The notes: generated from the letters alone by a model not told the origin. A stretch of 64,000 nt of DNA from Thermodesulfobacteriota bacterium (GCA_031082315.1 JAVHLC010000001.1:157224-221223); one strand, 5' to 3'; numbered from the stretch's first letter, positions 24,342 through 34,439 are shown. Numbers and translations are program-made.

Positions 24342-25889
24342 CTATCCGGAGGCGAACAATGGCGTCCCGGTCATTTCCTCAGGAACAGGCAGCCCCTGAA
24401 TGCTGAGAATAGTCGGTGCAATATCGGCCAGGATACCCCGGCGAAGGTTTTGCCCTGTCTTCTGCCCGTCGATAAGTATGAACGGCACCAGATTGGCGGT
24501 GTGGGCGGTATGCGGGCTTCCGTTTCCAGGATCGATCATCTCTTCGGCATTGCCATGATCCGCCGTGATAATCACCGCCCCGCCGCTTTCCTCCAAAAAT
24601 GTGTTGACTACTTTTCCGAGGCAGAGATCAACCGCTTCACAGGCCCGGATGGCGGCCTTCAGTATGCCGGTATGTCCTACCATGTCCGGGTTGGCATAAT
24701 TGAGTACAATTAAATCGTATTCTCCGGTCTTGATGCGCCTTATGACCTCTTCTGTTACCTGATGGGCGCTCATCTCCGGTTTAAAATCGTATGTAGGCAC
24801 CTCTTTGGGAGAGGGAACAAGGCACCGGTCTTCGTTCTTAAACGGAGTCTCTTCCCCGCCGTTAAAAAAGTAGGTGACATGGGCATATTTTTCCGTCTCG
24901 GCTATGCGAAGCTGTCTAAGGCCATGCCGGCTTATTTCTTCGCCGAGAATGTGGAACAGGTGTTGTGGCGGGAAGGCCACGGGAAGATGAAAATGGGCAT
25001 CGTATTCGGTCATGGTCACATAGCCGGCCAGTTTGGGCCTGGCTTGCACATCAAAGGCCGAAAATCCCTCCTGGGTGAAGGCGCGGGTGATTTCCCTGGC
25101 CCGGTCGGCCCGAAAGTTGAAGAATATCACCCCGTCTCCCTCGCTGATGCGCGGGAGGGGATTCCCAGCATCGGCTATCACAATAGGGAGGATAAACTCA
25201 TCTGTCTCGCCCCGCTCATACGCCTCCGATACCGCCTGTACGGGATCATAGGACATGGCGCCTTCGCCCCTGACCAGGGCCCGATAGGCCTTCTCCACGC
25301 GCTCCCAGCGATTGTCCCGGTCCATGGCATAGTACCGGCCGCAGATAGTGGCTATCTTACCTACTCCTGTGCGGGAAAGAAAGTCTGTTACCCGGCCTAT
25401 GTAGTCCTTACCGCTTTGGGGCGGGGTATCGCGGCCGTCCATGAAGGCATGTATATAAACGTCCTTCAGCCCGTGTCTTTTGGCCATTTCTATCAGGGCA
25501 AAAAGATGCGGCAGATCGCTGTGCACCCCCCCGTCAGAGACCAGGCCCAACAGATGCAAGGCCCCGGCATTTTTGCCCACTTTATCCATAAGGGTAATAA
25601 AAGTCTCAACCTTAAAGAAATCACCGGACCTTATGGCCCGGTTGATGCGTGTCAGCTCTTGATAAACGATGCGGCCTGCGCCGATATTCAGGTGTCCTAC
25701 CTCCGAGTTTCCCATCTGGCCTTCCGGCAATCCCACGGCCTCGCCGGAAGCCTCAAGGAATGTAAGGGGGTGCCTCCTTGACCAGTCATCCATGTTTGGC
25801 GTCCTGGCCAGATAGATGGCGTTGCCTTCTGTATGTTTGCTGTAGCCCCACCCGTCCAGGATTATCAGCAAGACCGGCCGCGGCCTCAT
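24342..25889 (-). CDS. gpmI: 2,3-bisphosphoglycerate-independent phosphoglycerate mutase
   Basis: A 515-residue cytoplasmic enzyme interconverting 3- and 2-phosphoglycerate in glycolysis/gluconeogenesis. It opens RPVLLIILDGWGYS (metal-binding Asp) and has the catalytic serine in GQMGNSEVGHLNIGAGR. The alkaline-phosphatase-like metal ligands appear at VIITADHGNAEEM and SPHTAHTANLVPFIL. Full length for the family. Its ATG overlaps the rsfS stop, so it is translated with the run from rplU. Confidence 0.96.
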   Translation of the reverse strand: MRPRPVLLIILDGWGYSKHTEGNAIYLARTPNMDDWSRRHPLTFLEASGEAVGLPEGQMGNSEVGHLNIGAGRIVYQELTRINRAIRSGDFFKVETFITLMDKVGKNAGALHLLGLVSDGGVHSDLPHLFALIEMAKRHGLKDVYIHAFMDGRDTPPQSGKDYIGRVTDFLSRTGVGKIATICGRYYAMDRDNRWERVEKAYRALVRGEGAMSYDPVQAVSEAYERGETDEFILPIVIADAGNPLPRISEGDGVIFFNFRADRAREITRAFTQEGFSAFDVQARPKLAGYVTMTEYDAHFHLPVAFPPQHLFHILGEEISRHGLRQLRIAETEKYAHVTYFFNGGEETPFKNEDRCLVPSPKEVPTYDFKPEMSAHQVTEEVIRRIKTGEYDLIVLNYANPDMVGHTGILKAAIRACEAVDLCLGKVVNTFLEESGGAVIITADHGNAEEMIDPGNGSPHTAHTANLVPFILIDGQKTGQNLRRGILADIAPTILSIQGLPVPEEMTGTPLFASG

Positions 25890-26266
25890 TTTGACTCCTT
25901 TAGTCCTACGATTTTGGCCTCACTCCAGAGGCTTTCCAGGTCATAAAACTCCCTGATGGGGGCATAAAACACATGTATGACCACGTCATTATAGTCCATG
26001 AGCACCCACTGGCCCGTGCCCAGGCCTTCAATGCCCTTGGGATAAATCTTCTGAGGACGGAGAGATTCTTCAATGGCCTGCACAATGCCCTGGACATGAC
26101 GCGTGGAATGGCCGCTGCAGATTATAAAATAATCGGAAAAAGAGGATACGGCGCGGACGTCCAGAATCTGTAAATCCTCCGCCTTCTTGTCCAGGGCCGC
26201 CCGGGCACAGATCAGGGCCTTTTCTTTTGAGGCCATAGGGAGTTTTTTTTGCTTCTTACTTAGCAT
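25886..26266 (-). CDS. rsfS: Ribosome silencing factor
   Basis: A 126-residue RsfS/Iojap protein that binds ribosomal protein L14 and prevents subunit joining when nutrients are low. The core DLQILDVRAVSSFSDYFIICSGHSTRHV and later WVLMDYNDVVIHVF are diagnostic. It overlaps nadD by 11 bases and gpmI by 4 bases, fitting the common nadD-rsfS pairing. Confidence 0.95.
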   Translation of the reverse strand: MLSKKQKKLPMASKEKALICARAALDKKAEDLQILDVRAVSSFSDYFIICSGHSTRHVQGIVQAIEESLRPQKIYPKGIEGLGTGQWVLMDYNDVVIHVFYAPIREFYDLESLWSEAKIVGLKESK

Positions 26267-26900
26267 AAAGCCTTTCCTGATAAATGTATTTTTCTACTGC
26301 CGGGGGCGCCAGGAAACGAATGGAGTGTCCTTCTGCAACTGCCCGGCGGACAGCCGTAGATGAGATGCCAAAGAGTGTTGTTTTCCTATAAAAGACAGAA
26401 TATTGTCCGGTGAGGAGATATTCTTTCCTGTTATCATCATAAGTATAACCGGGGAAATACTGATCCAGAACCGCTTCTAGTTCTGCCTTGCTGTAACCCG
26501 GCCTGTCCACCACTACAAAATTAGCATAGGATGGGAGTTGCCTGTATTCCTTCCACGTGGGCAGTTCAACAAAGGCGTCCAGGCCGATGATAAAGTAAAA
26601 TCCTGTACCTGGCTCAAATGCGGCATGAAGACGGCGTAAGGTCTCTATCGAATAGGAATGACCCGGTATCTCCTTTTCGATATCCGAGACCAAAAAATGA
26701 TCAACACCATCTATGGCCAATTGAACCATCTTGATCCGGTGGGCAAACGAGGTTATCCTCCCGGCGGTCTTATGCGGAGGCGTGGCAGTAGGAAGAAAAA
26801 AAACCCTCTCTAAGTCCAGAGATTCATAGACCTCTTCTGCCACCCGCAGGTGGCCATAATGAATGGGGTCAAAGGCCCCTCCGAATATCCCGATCCGCAT
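26256..26900 (-). CDS. nadD: Nicotinate-nucleotide adenylyltransferase
   Basis: A 214-residue enzyme making deamido-NAD from nicotinate mononucleotide and ATP. It has the nucleotidyltransferase motif GGAFDPIHYGHLRVA at the N-terminus and ISSTAVRRAVAEG near the end. It starts immediately after the proA stop, so it is co-transcribed. Confidence 0.95.
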   Translation of the reverse strand: MRIGIFGGAFDPIHYGHLRVAEEVYESLDLERVFFLPTATPPHKTAGRITSFAHRIKMVQLAIDGVDHFLVSDIEKEIPGHSYSIETLRRLHAAFEPGTGFYFIIGLDAFVELPTWKEYRQLPSYANFVVVDRPGYSKAELEAVLDQYFPGYTYDDNRKEYLLTGQYSVFYRKTTLFGISSTAVRRAVAEGHSIRFLAPPAVEKYIYQERLYAK

Positions 26901-28157
26901 CTAAGTCCGAACCTGGCCATCTCCAAAGACAATGAATTTTGTGCCGGTCAACTCTTCCAGGCCCATCGGCCCAAAGGCATGCAGTTTAGAGGTGCTGATG
27001 CCTATTTCCGCCCCGAGCCCCAGCTGTCCGCCGTCGTTAAAGCGGGTCGAGGCATTGACCAGGACTACGGATGAATCTACATCGTTTAAAAACTTCCTGG
27101 CCCGGCCATAGTCCGAGGTTATTATGGCCTCGGTATGATTGGAGCCGTAACGGGCGATGTGCCGTATGGCCTCATCCATGTCCTTTACTACCCGGACGGC
27201 CAGTATCAAATCCAGATACTCGGCCGGCCAATCCTCTTCCGTAGCAGGGACGGCCTGGGGCAATATCTTGCGGGTCTTTGGACAGCCGCGCAGCTCAACC
27301 CCGGCCTTAGCAAAGTCCCCGGCCATGGCCGGGAGAAAGTCCCGGGTTATTTTTTCATGGACCAGCATGGTCTCCATGGCGTTACAAACCCCGGGCCTCT
27401 GCACCTTGGCATTGTAGCATACTCGTCTGGCTATTTCGATGTCCGCACTCTCATCCACGAATATGTGACAGACGCCCTTGTAGTGTTTAAGCACCGGGAT
27501 GCGGGAATTTTCAGCCACAAACCGAATAAGACTTTCACCGCCGCGTGGAATTATCAGATCAATATGTTCTTCCAGCAGCAGCATCTCTTTTACGGCCTCC
27601 CGGTCGGTGACCGGTATTACCTGAATAGCCTCCCCGGGGACTTTAAAATTCCCCAGCGACTTCTGTGACACCCCGGCCAGGACCAGATTGGAATGAATAG
27701 CCTCCGAACCACCCCGCAGCAGGATGGCATTTCCTGCCTTCAGGCAAAGCGCCGCCGCATCTACAGTAACGTTCGGTCTGGATTCATAGATCATACCTAT
27801 CACGCCCAGGGGTATGCGCATCCGTCCCACCTGAAGCCCGTTGGGGCGCCTCCACATCCTGAGCACCTCCCCGACCGGGTCCGGCAAGGCGGCCACTTCC
27901 GCCAAGCCGTCGGCCATGGCCTTTATGACCTTGTTTGTTAAGTTCAGACGGTCGACAAAGGCGGCGGAAAGCCCTTTTTTCTTTGCCGCCCGGAGGTCCT
28001 TTTCGTTGGCTTTTTGTATCTCTTTGGTTTGTTTTACCAACTCCTCAGCCATAGAGAGAAGGATATTATTTTTGGTATCTGTGGGCAGCTTGGCCACCAC
28101 CCGGCCGGCATCTCTGGCCGCTTTGGCCATATCCAGCATCAGTTTTTTGATATCCAA
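26901..28157 (-). CDS. proA: Glutamate-5-semialdehyde dehydrogenase
   Basis: A 418-residue NADPH-dependent enzyme, second step of proline synthesis. It has the family motifs [12 protein letters not shown] and [12 protein letters not shown], and the catalytic cysteine in [15 protein letters not shown]. It follows proB, separated by about 270 bases filled with repeats, so it may have its own transcription start or be read through. Confidence 0.96.
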   Translation of the reverse strand: MDIKKLMLDMAKAARDAGRVVAKLPTDTKNNILLSMAEELVKQTKEIQKANEKDLRAAKKKGLSAAFVDRLNLTNKVIKAMADGLAEVAALPDPVGEVLRMWRRPNGLQVGRMRIPLGVIGMIYESRPNVTVDAAALCLKAGNAILLRGGSEAIHSNLVLAGVSQKSLGNFKVPGEAIQVIPVTDREAVKEMLLLEEHIDLIIPRGGESLIRFVAENSRIPVLKHYKGVCHIFVDESADIEIARRVCYNAKVQRPGVCNAMETMLVHEKITRDFLPAMAGDFAKAGVELRGCPKTRKILPQAVPATEEDWPAEYLDLILAVRVVKDMDEAIRHIARYGSNHTEAIITSDYGRARKFLNDVDSSVVLVNASTRFNDGGQLGLGAEIGISTSKLHAFGPMGLEELTGTKFIVFGDGQVRT

Positions 28158-28425
28158 CGCAGCCTCTCCTTTTTATATAGCTTTCAGCTATCAGCCATCA
28201 TCTGTCAGAAAAAATCTAAAATAAACGTATCAGTTTAGCCTTTTGAAAAACCGGCTAAACTTCAATTCAAAATGCAAGATTCAAAGTGCAAAATTCAAAA
28301 TGTTGATGGTTTTTGTCCGAAATTTTACATTTTCCATTTTGCAATGAGATTTAGCGCATTTTTAAAAGCGCTAACTTGTTACAAATAAACAACACATTAA
28401 GCTGAGTGCTGACAGCTGATCTATA
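28158..28425. repeat. Repeat-filled gap between proA and proB
   Basis: Two TCAGC-type runs (28180-28208 and 28400-28430) flank an A+T-rich low-complexity stretch built from TTCAAAATGCAAGATTCAAAG-like words (28264-28345). The same word type recurs at 31329-31366. Confidence 0.6.
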
Positions 28426-29586
28426 TCAGCTCTGCGGCAAAATAACCAGGTTATCCCGGTGTATAACCTCATCGTAGTCCTTGTGCCCTAAGATAGCGGC
28501 AATCTCCTGGGTCTTATGCCCTTTAATCTTCTCAATCTCCGCAGAGGCATAATTTACCAGGCCGGCCGCAAAGGCCGTTCCGGTTTGATCCACACAGTGG
28601 ATCGGGGCCCCCACGTCAAAATTACCCTTAATCTCTGTAATTCCCGAGGGCAGCAGACTTTTACCGTTTACCGTGATAGCCTTTTTGGCCCCGTCATCGA
28701 CTACTAGAATCCCCTTGGGGTTAAGGGTAAAGGCTATCCAGTACTTGCGGCTGGTCATCCTCTGCCCGTGCGGTTGGAAGAGGGTGCCATAGTCCTCACC
28801 GGCGAAGATCTTTTCCAGGATGTAGGGGACCTTGCCATTGGCGATAATAGTTGGAATACCCTGGGACGATACCATCTTTGCAGCCTTAACTTTGCTGAGC
28901 ATTCCCCCGCGTCCCATAGACCCGGGGATACCGCTGGCCATTTTTTCAATCTGGCCGGTAATATTTTCTACCAGAGACAACCTTCGAGCGCCGGGATTAA
29001 CGCGTGGGTCTGAGTCATACAGGGCGTCTATGTCTGTAAGACAGATCAAAAGGTCTGCCTCTACTAAACTGGCGATCAGGGCAGCCAGCATATCGTTATC
29101 GCCAAATTTTATCTCCTCCACAGCCACCGTGTCATTCTCATTTATAATAGGAATTATACCCCAGTTTAGCAAAGTAAATATAGTATTTCTGGCGTTCAGG
29201 TATCTTCTCCGGCTGGATAAATCCTCTCGTGTCAACAGTATCTGCGCCACCTTTTCTCCATAGCGATCAAAGGCCTCTTCATAGGCCAGGATCAGACTAC
29301 TCTGGCCGACTGCCGCTACGGCCTGCTTCTCAGGTATTGATCGGGGCGGCAGGAGAAGGCCAATTTTTTTCAGGCCGGAGGCGATAGCCCCGGAAGAGAC
29401 CAGGACAATGTCGAATTGTTCCCGTTTAAAGCGGGAAAGTTCGGCGCTCAGATTTTCGATGATCTCCCGGTTCAATCCCTCTTCAGCGGTGAGGACGGCG
29501 CTGCCGACCTTAACTACTATGCGCCGGGCCTCCCTTAGAACAGCAAGCCTGATCTGGCGAATATCCGTATCAATCTTTTCTTTCAT
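28426..29586 (-). CDS. proB: Glutamate 5-kinase
   Basis: A 386-residue amino acid kinase that phosphorylates glutamate, the first step of proline synthesis. Motifs: RRIVVKVGSAVLTAEEG, DIVLVSSGAIASGL, NENDTVAVEEIKFGDND and GTGGMLSKVKAA-like GMGRGGMLSKVKAAKM. The C-terminal ~100 residues are a PUA domain (GILVVDDGAKKAI). It overlaps the end of obgE by 17 bases. Confidence 0.96.
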   Translation of the reverse strand: MKEKIDTDIRQIRLAVLREARRIVVKVGSAVLTAEEGLNREIIENLSAELSRFKREQFDIVLVSSGAIASGLKKIGLLLPPRSIPEKQAVAAVGQSSLILAYEEAFDRYGEKVAQILLTREDLSSRRRYLNARNTIFTLLNWGIIPIINENDTVAVEEIKFGDNDMLAALIASLVEADLLICLTDIDALYDSDPRVNPGARRLSLVENITGQIEKMASGIPGSMGRGGMLSKVKAAKMVSSQGIPTIIANGKVPYILEKIFAGEDYGTLFQPHGQRMTSRKYWIAFTLNPKGILVVDDGAKKAITVNGKSLLPSGITEIKGNFDVGAPIHCVDQTGTAFAAGLVNYASAEIEKIKGHKTQEIAAILGHKDYDEVIHRDNLVILPQS

Positions 29587-30586
29587 ATTCGTCTTGCTGT
29601 AGTCTTCTCGCCAGCGCCTCTTTCAATTCTTCTACTCCCTTACCAATTGCAGCAGAGATAAAATAAACAGGGCATCCCTTCTCCAGAAAGGCCGCCTTGA
29701 CGGCCTTAAGTTTATCATCTTCCATTATAAGGTCAATCTTATTTAAGGTTACCACCTGTGTTTTTTCGGCCAGGGCGGGCCCATATGCGCTTAACTCGGT
29801 GTTTATCTTCTGCCAGTTTTTAATGGTCTCCTCCGGACCAAGAGAGGCATCGATAACATGCACCAACAGCTTGGTGCGTTCTATGTGGCGCAGGAAGCGC
29901 ATACCAAGCCCCAGCCCGGCATGGGCTCCCTCGATTAACCCAGGGATGTCGGCGACCACAAACGGATGATAGTCTTCAGATTCGACCACACCCAAATTCG
30001 GTATCAGGGTAGTAAATGGATAATCCGCTATCTTGGGTTTAGCTGAGGTTAGTTTTGATAGAAGTGTGGATTTACCGGCGTTCGGCGCACCAATAAGCCC
30101 TACATCGGCTAAGAGTTTCAGGTCGAGGAGAATCTGCTTTTCTTCACCCGGTTGGCCGGGTTGTGCATATCTGGGAGCTTGTCGGGTCGACGAGGCAAAC
30201 CGGGCATTTCCTAACCCCCCGATACCGCCACGGGCAACAACAAACCGTTCGCCGTCTGTTGTCAGGTCTGCTAGAATCTCTCGCGTTTGCAGTTCTTTGA
30301 GGATTGTCCCCACGGGGACATAAACCAGGCAATCCGCACCGTTTTTGCCGTGCTTATCACTGCCCTTGCCATGTTCCCCTTTTTTTGCCTTGAAATGTTG
30401 GTGGAATTTAAAATCGAGAAGGCTGTGCAGCCTGTTTGTGGCTATAAAGATGACGTCGCCGCCCTTGCCGCCGTCACCGCCGTTTGGACCGCCTCTAGGG
30501 ATGTACTTCTCACGCCGAAAACTTACGCAACCGCGGCCTCCATCCCCTGCTTTGATGAAGATTTTAGCCTCATCGACAAATTTCAT
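29570..30586 (-). CDS. obgE: GTPase Obg/CgtA
   Basis: A 338-residue ribosome-assembly GTPase. The glycine-rich OBG fold (FVDEAKIFIKAGDGGRGCVSFRREK to ~residue 158) precedes the G domain: GAPNAGKSTLL (G1), PFTTLIPNLG (G2), DIPGLIEGAH (G3), LNKIDL (G4), ISAA (G5). It follows rpmA directly, in the widely conserved rplU-rpmA-obgE order. Confidence 0.97.
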   Translation of the reverse strand: MKFVDEAKIFIKAGDGGRGCVSFRREKYIPRGGPNGGDGGKGGDVIFIATNRLHSLLDFKFHQHFKAKKGEHGKGSDKHGKNGADCLVYVPVGTILKELQTREILADLTTDGERFVVARGGIGGLGNARFASSTRQAPRYAQPGQPGEEKQILLDLKLLADVGLIGAPNAGKSTLLSKLTSAKPKIADYPFTTLIPNLGVVESEDYHPFVVADIPGLIEGAHAGLGLGMRFLRHIERTKLLVHVIDASLGPEETIKNWQKINTELSAYGPALAEKTQVVTLNKIDLIMEDDKLKAVKAAFLEKGCPVYFISAAIGKGVEELKEALARRLQQDEYERKD

Positions 30587-30856
30587 TTAGTGGGTGGTTT
30601 CTGGCAATGGATAGACGCTGACCTTTCTTTTAGTCTTGCCCAACCGTTCAAAGGTCACCAGACCATCGATCAGGGCAAAAAGTGTATAGTCCTTGCCTGT
30701 GCCTACATTTTGTCCCGGATGGATCCTGGTGCCCAACTGGCGGACAATAATGTTGCCTGCCTTCACGACCTGGCCGGCAAACCTTTTTACGCCACGCCTC
30801 TGACCGGCGCTATCACGTCCATTCCTGGAGCTTCCCCCTGCCTTTTTATGTGCCAT
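30587..30856 (-). CDS. rpmA: Ribosomal protein L27
   Basis: An 89-residue protein of the large subunit that reaches the peptidyl-transferase centre. It begins [20 protein letters not shown], the standard N-terminus without the Firmicutes extension. It lies 15 bases after rplU. Confidence 0.97.
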   Translation of the reverse strand: MAHKKAGGSSRNGRDSAGQRRGVKRFAGQVVKAGNIIVRQLGTRIHPGQNVGTGKDYTLFALIDGLVTFERLGKTKRKVSVYPLPETTH

Positions 30857-30871
30857 TGTCCCTACTCCTGA

Positions 30872-31183
30872 TTAAAATTGAATATCTTCGATCTTCAGGG
30901 CCGTATAAGGCTGACGATGCCCCTGTTTTTTGCTGTAACCCTTGCGGCGCTTCTTCTTAAAAACCATTATCTTGTCGGCCCTGGCCTGATCGACGATCTT
31001 ACCCGTGACCTGTGCCCCGGCTACGGTTGGCTGTCCGATCTTTATATCACCTTCCTTAGCGACGAGAAGCACGTCCGAAAGGGTCACCGCATCTCCTACA
31101 TTCCCGGCCAACTTTTCTACACGCACGGTATCGCCGGAACTGACTTTGTATTGCTTACCGCCCGTTTTTATTACTGCGTACAT
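30872..31183 (-). CDS. rplU: Ribosomal protein L21
   Basis: A 103-residue large-subunit protein. It starts MYAVIKTGGKQYKV and has the basic rRNA-binding loop KKKRRKGYSKKQGHRQPYT. It is the first gene of the unit running down to gpmI. Confidence 0.97.
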   Translation of the reverse strand: MYAVIKTGGKQYKVSSGDTVRVEKLAGNVGDAVTLSDVLLVAKEGDIKIGQPTVAGAQVTGKIVDQARADKIMVFKKKRRKGYSKKQGHRQPYTALKIEDIQF

Positions 31184-31247
31184 TAGCAGACCTCCAGTTA
31201 CCTCGCAAAAGGTAAAATATGCCTCATACTTATACGAAGAGCGTTGA

Positions 31248-31275
31248 AATTTAACACATTTTTATGTCGTGTCAA
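31248..31275 (-). promoter_or_regulatory. Promoter of the rplU unit
   Basis: On the minus strand TTGACA (31275-31270), 16 bases, TAAATT (31253-31248). The expected RNA leader is about 60 bases. Confidence 0.6.
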
Positions 31276-31328
31276 GAGAAAATCGGCTTGTGCGCCAGAT
31301 AGAGATAGACAAGCCAGCGGTACTATTG

Positions 31329-31415
31329 ATGGAGAAAGTTCAAAGTTTAAAGTTTAAAGTTCAAATGAATGCCAAATACCAAGGCTCAAATAGAATCCGC
31401 CGTAGGCGGATCCAG
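31329..31415. repeat. Low-complexity AAAGTT repeat and CCGCC palindrome
   Basis: AAGTTCAAAGTTTAAAGTTTAAAGTTC is a simple repeat. It is followed by GAATCCGCCGTAGGCGGATCC, a palindrome related to one at about 9010-9035. Confidence 0.55.
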
Positions 31416-31471
31416 GTTAGGCGTATAGGCTAAAGGGATAGCATACGGGATTACCCATAGGGGTTATCAAT

Positions 31472-31499
31472 TTGACATATAGATTATATCTATTACAGT
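31472..31499 (+). promoter_or_regulatory. Promoter of the tRNA gene
   Basis: TTGACA (31472-31477), 16 bases, TACAGT (31494-31499), ending 25 bases before the first base of the tRNA. Confidence 0.5.
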
Positions 31500-31524
31500 T
31501 GCTGTAAAAAGCCTGTCAGGTTTC

Positions 31525-31617
31525 GGGGGCAATGGCGCCGGGCGCCCCACGGGCTGCAAACCCGTTGGCCTCATCTAAGAAATGAGGGGTGGGTTCGACC
31601 CCCACTTGCCCCCTCCA
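31525..31617 (+). tRNA. tRNA with tRNA-Sec-like architecture but Cys anticodon (GCA)
   Basis: A 93-base tRNA with encoded CCA. Acceptor stem of 8 pairs (GGGGGCAA 31525-31532 with TTGCCCCC 31606-31613). T arm of 5 pairs with a normal TTCGACC loop (31589-31605). Anticodon arm ACGGG-CTGCAAA-CCCGT (31549-31565) with anticodon GCA at 31556-31558. Long variable arm with a 6-pair stem (CCTCAT/ATGAGG). D arm with a short tight loop (GGCGC-CGG-GCGCC). The 8+5 acceptor-T helix and long variable arm are marks of selenocysteine tRNA, but that tRNA has anticodon UCA and usually G73. Here GCA and U73 are both cysteine identity elements. The best reading is a tRNA-Sec-like minor tRNA-Cys. Confidence 0.85.
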
Positions 31618-31789
31618 GATTTATTGCGCTTTGGAGCCCCAAATCCACCGTCTAATTTGGCTATCAAGATTAACATCAGCAGGTTATGGGTATTCCTGAA
31701 CACCGGCAAAATATTAGATGCAATACGCCGCAAGGAGGAGCGATCGAAGGCAACGCCGCAGATGATGCCTTGATGGTGGATCAGGGGAG
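31618..31789. other. Spacer after the tRNA
   Basis: No gene, terminator or repeat is convincing between the tRNA and the end of galT. Confidence 0.4.
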
Positions 31790-32797
31790 CTAGGCCTCGC
31801 GCAGATACCGTGCGGCGTCCTCAGGAGGGATAATATTGATGTAAATACTCGTGCCTATCTCAAATCCGGCCGGGGTGGTGAGCCGCGGCGTTATCTCCAG
31901 GTACCAGTGAAAAGTATCCAGGGTGTCCGTATCATTCGGCGAGGTAATAATCATGTAGTTGTAAGGTGGATTATTGAGGCAGCGGTGAAGGCGACCCAGG
32001 ACATCTTTTAATATCGCAGAAAATTGTTCTACCTCGAAACGGCTCATCCTGGCAAAACAGGACCGATGGTTTTTGGGAAGTATCCAGGTTTCAAAGGGAG
32101 AGCGGGAAGCAAAAGGGGCAATAGCAGTAAAACTTCCGTTTTCGCAGATCACGCGCTCCTGCAAATTCGTTTCCGTGGCGATGATATCGCAATAGACACA
32201 TTTATCTCTGTACTCCCGGTATTGTGTCACGCCACGTACTTTACCCCATACTTTTTGTGGGATTATCGGGGTCGCCACTATCTGTGAATGGGGATGTGCC
32301 AATGAGCAGCCCGCTGTCACTCCGTGATTCCTGAAGACAAGAAAGTACTTAAGGCGGGTATCTTCGCGTAGCGCATTATAACGGTCAATATAAGACCACA
32401 CTATGCGCTCGACCTGTTTATCATCCATTGTGGCCAGGGATAGATTATGCTCCGGACATTCTATGACTACTTCATGTGCCCCCACACCGTTCATATGATC
32501 ATAAATATGATAGTTCTCTCTGTTTAAGTCTCCTTCGCTGATCAATGCCTGGTATTTATTGGGTGTCACTCTGAGCAGCCAGCCAGGGGAGTTCGGTCCA
32601 GAATTAACAGGACGATACGCCAGGACCTCCGTGGGTGTCTTGTCTTCATTTGCAGTGCAAAACGGGCAGCTCTTATCGTGTTCCGGTAATTCTTCCAGGG
32701 CCTTCTTGGTATGAGCAAAGTCATGCGGCCTCTTGGCCCGTTCCTTGGATATGATAACCCATTCACGGGTTACTATGTCCTTGCGTAGCTCCGGCAT
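31790..32797 (-). CDS. galT: Galactose-1-phosphate uridylyltransferase
   Basis: A 335-residue HIT-superfamily enzyme that exchanges UDP between UDP-glucose and galactose-1-phosphate. The catalytic HPH is in CSLAHPHSQIVATP. Zinc-type residues are present (SCPFCTANEDKTP; CVYCDI). The length is normal. It stands alone next to a long polysaccharide-related region and probably serves sugar-nucleotide supply. Confidence 0.93.
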   Translation of the reverse strand: MPELRKDIVTREWVIISKERAKRPHDFAHTKKALEELPEHDKSCPFCTANEDKTPTEVLAYRPVNSGPNSPGWLLRVTPNKYQALISEGDLNRENYHIYDHMNGVGAHEVVIECPEHNLSLATMDDKQVERIVWSYIDRYNALREDTRLKYFLVFRNHGVTAGCSLAHPHSQIVATPIIPQKVWGKVRGVTQYREYRDKCVYCDIIATETNLQERVICENGSFTAIAPFASRSPFETWILPKNHRSCFARMSRFEVEQFSAILKDVLGRLHRCLNNPPYNYMIITSPNDTDTLDTFHWYLEITPRLTTPAGFEIGTSIYINIIPPEDAARYLREA

Positions 32798-32886
32798 CTC
32801 AGCGCTCCCTTATAACCAAAATGTTATCAACATCTGATTTTTATTTTCGGCATAATGAAAATTTTTCATAAATCAGCGGGTAACAA

Positions 32887-32928
32887 TCAGCTATTGGCCT
32901 TGGCGCTGACCGCTGAGCGCTGATAGCC
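32887..32928. repeat. TCAGC-type repeat between galT and gatB
   Basis: Units such as GCGCTGACCGCTGAGCGCTGATAGC lie in the ~210-base divergent gap. No promoter could be placed with confidence. Confidence 0.55.
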
Positions 32929-33005
32929 GGCCCTTACTTTTTAATTGAAGATTTGCCGCCTTCATGTTAGTTTTGTACCTAAAAAGCGGGAAAGATAGAT
33001 AAAAT

Positions 33006-34439
33006 ATGACTGGATTTGAATCGGTCATGGGCCTGGAAGTGCATGCCCAACTCCTGACTGATAGCAAGATTTTTTGTAATTGCTCCACGGCGTTCGGGGC
33101 CCCGCCCAATACCCACACCTGTCCGGTGTGCCTGGGGATGCCCGGCGTTTTGCCGGTCCTGAATAAAAAAGTGGTTGACTACGCCATGAAAATGGCCCTG
33201 GCCACCCACTGCCGCGTGTCGCCCTTCAGCCGCTTTGCCCGCAAGAATTATTTTTACCCGGATCTCCCCAAGGGATATCAGATCTCACAGTATGAGTTGC
33301 CCATTGCCGAACATGGCTATGCAGAGATTGGCCTGAACGAACAAACCAAACGCATCGGCATCACCCGTATCCACATGGAAGAGGATGCCGGCAAGCTGAT
33401 TCATGACGCTACCGCACCAATAAGTTACGTGGACTTTAACCGAACCGGTGTGCCGCTTATTGAAATTGTCAGCGAGCCGGATATTCGCACCCCGGAGGAG
33501 GCGGTCGAATACCTGAAAATCTTACGCAACATCCTGCGTTATCTAGGTATATGTGACGGCAATATGGAAGAGGGCAGTTTCCGCTGTGATGCCAATGTGT
33601 CTATGCGACCGGAAGGCACGGAGACCTTCGGCACCAGGACGGAGATTAAGAATATGAATTCGTTCCGGCATGTACAAAAGGCGCTGGAATACGAGATTCG
33701 CCGCCAGACCGCCTTGCTCCTGGACGGGAAGGAAGTGATACAGGAAACACGTCTCTGGGATACAACAAAAGGTATTACCGTTTCTATGCGCGGCAAAGAA
33801 GAGGCCCATGATTACCGCTACTTCCCGGACCCGGATCTGGTGCCTCTGGTCATCGACGAAAAGTGGATCGAAGAGGTGCGTGCACGCCTGCCGGAGCTTC
33901 CCGACGCCAAACAGCGCCGCTTCGTGGAAGAATATGGGCTGCCGGAATATGACGCCGCAGTTCTCACGGTATCCAAATCCCTGGCCGACTATTTTGAAGA
34001 CTGCGTGCGCCTCTACCAAAAACCAAAGGCCATAAGCAACTGGATGATGTCTGAGTTGCTGCGAGAGTTAAAACGTGACGAACGGGAGATAGAAGAGTGT
34101 CCGGTACCACCCGGACATCTGGCCGGAATGCTAAAGATGATGGATAACGGCGTCATCAGCGGCAAGATTGCAAAGACGGTCTTTGAAGAGATGTATGCGA
34201 CGGGTAGGGACCCGGAGGCTATTGTCAAAGAAAAGGGCCTGGTCCAGGTTACAGATGCGGCTGAGATTGAGAAGGTGGTTGAAACCATACTGGCGGCTCA
34301 TCCGGAAGCGGTAGAGGATTATAAAAAAGGCAAGTCAAAACTCCTCGGATTTTTCGTCGGGGAGGTAATGAAGAAGACCAAAGGCAAGGCCAATCCCGGG
34401 TTGGTAAATGAGATACTAACCGGGATGCTGCGAAAGTAA
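33006..34439 (+). CDS. gatB: Asp-tRNA(Asn)/Glu-tRNA(Gln) amidotransferase subunit B
   Basis: A 477-residue subunit of GatCAB, which converts mischarged Glu-tRNA(Gln) or Asp-tRNA(Asn). It begins [24 protein letters not shown] and has the zinc-type Cys pairs in this region ([16 protein letters not shown]). The C-terminal YqeY-like tail ends [18 protein letters not shown]. gatA and gatC are not adjacent, which is common in this group. It heads a unit with mtnA and ilvE. Confidence 0.97.
   Translation: MTGFESVMGLEVHAQLLTDSKIFCNCSTAFGAPPNTHTCPVCLGMPGVLPVLNKKVVDYAMKMALATHCRVSPFSRFARKNYFYPDLPKGYQISQYELPIAEHGYAEIGLNEQTKRIGITRIHMEEDAGKLIHDATAPISYVDFNRTGVPLIEIVSEPDIRTPEEAVEYLKILRNILRYLGICDGNMEEGSFRCDANVSMRPEGTETFGTRTEIKNMNSFRHVQKALEYEIRRQTALLLDGKEVIQETRLWDTTKGITVSMRGKEEAHDYRYFPDPDLVPLVIDEKWIEEVRARLPELPDAKQRRFVEEYGLPEYDAAVLTVSKSLADYFEDCVRLYQKPKAISNWMMSELLRELKRDEREIEECPVPPGHLAGMLKMMDNGVISGKIAKTVFEEMYATGRDPEAIVKEKGLVQVTDAAEIEKVVETILAAHPEAVEDYKKGKSKLLGFFVGEVMKKTKGKANPGLVNEILTGMLRK

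Noticed and set aside
24762..25781. Long plus-strand frame opposite gpmI
   Set aside because: It has no recognisable domain and lies wholly within the well-supported gpmI gene.
31525..31617. Ordinary selenocysteine tRNA (selC)
   Set aside because: The anticodon loop is CTGCAAA, giving GCA instead of TCA, and base 73 is T rather than G.
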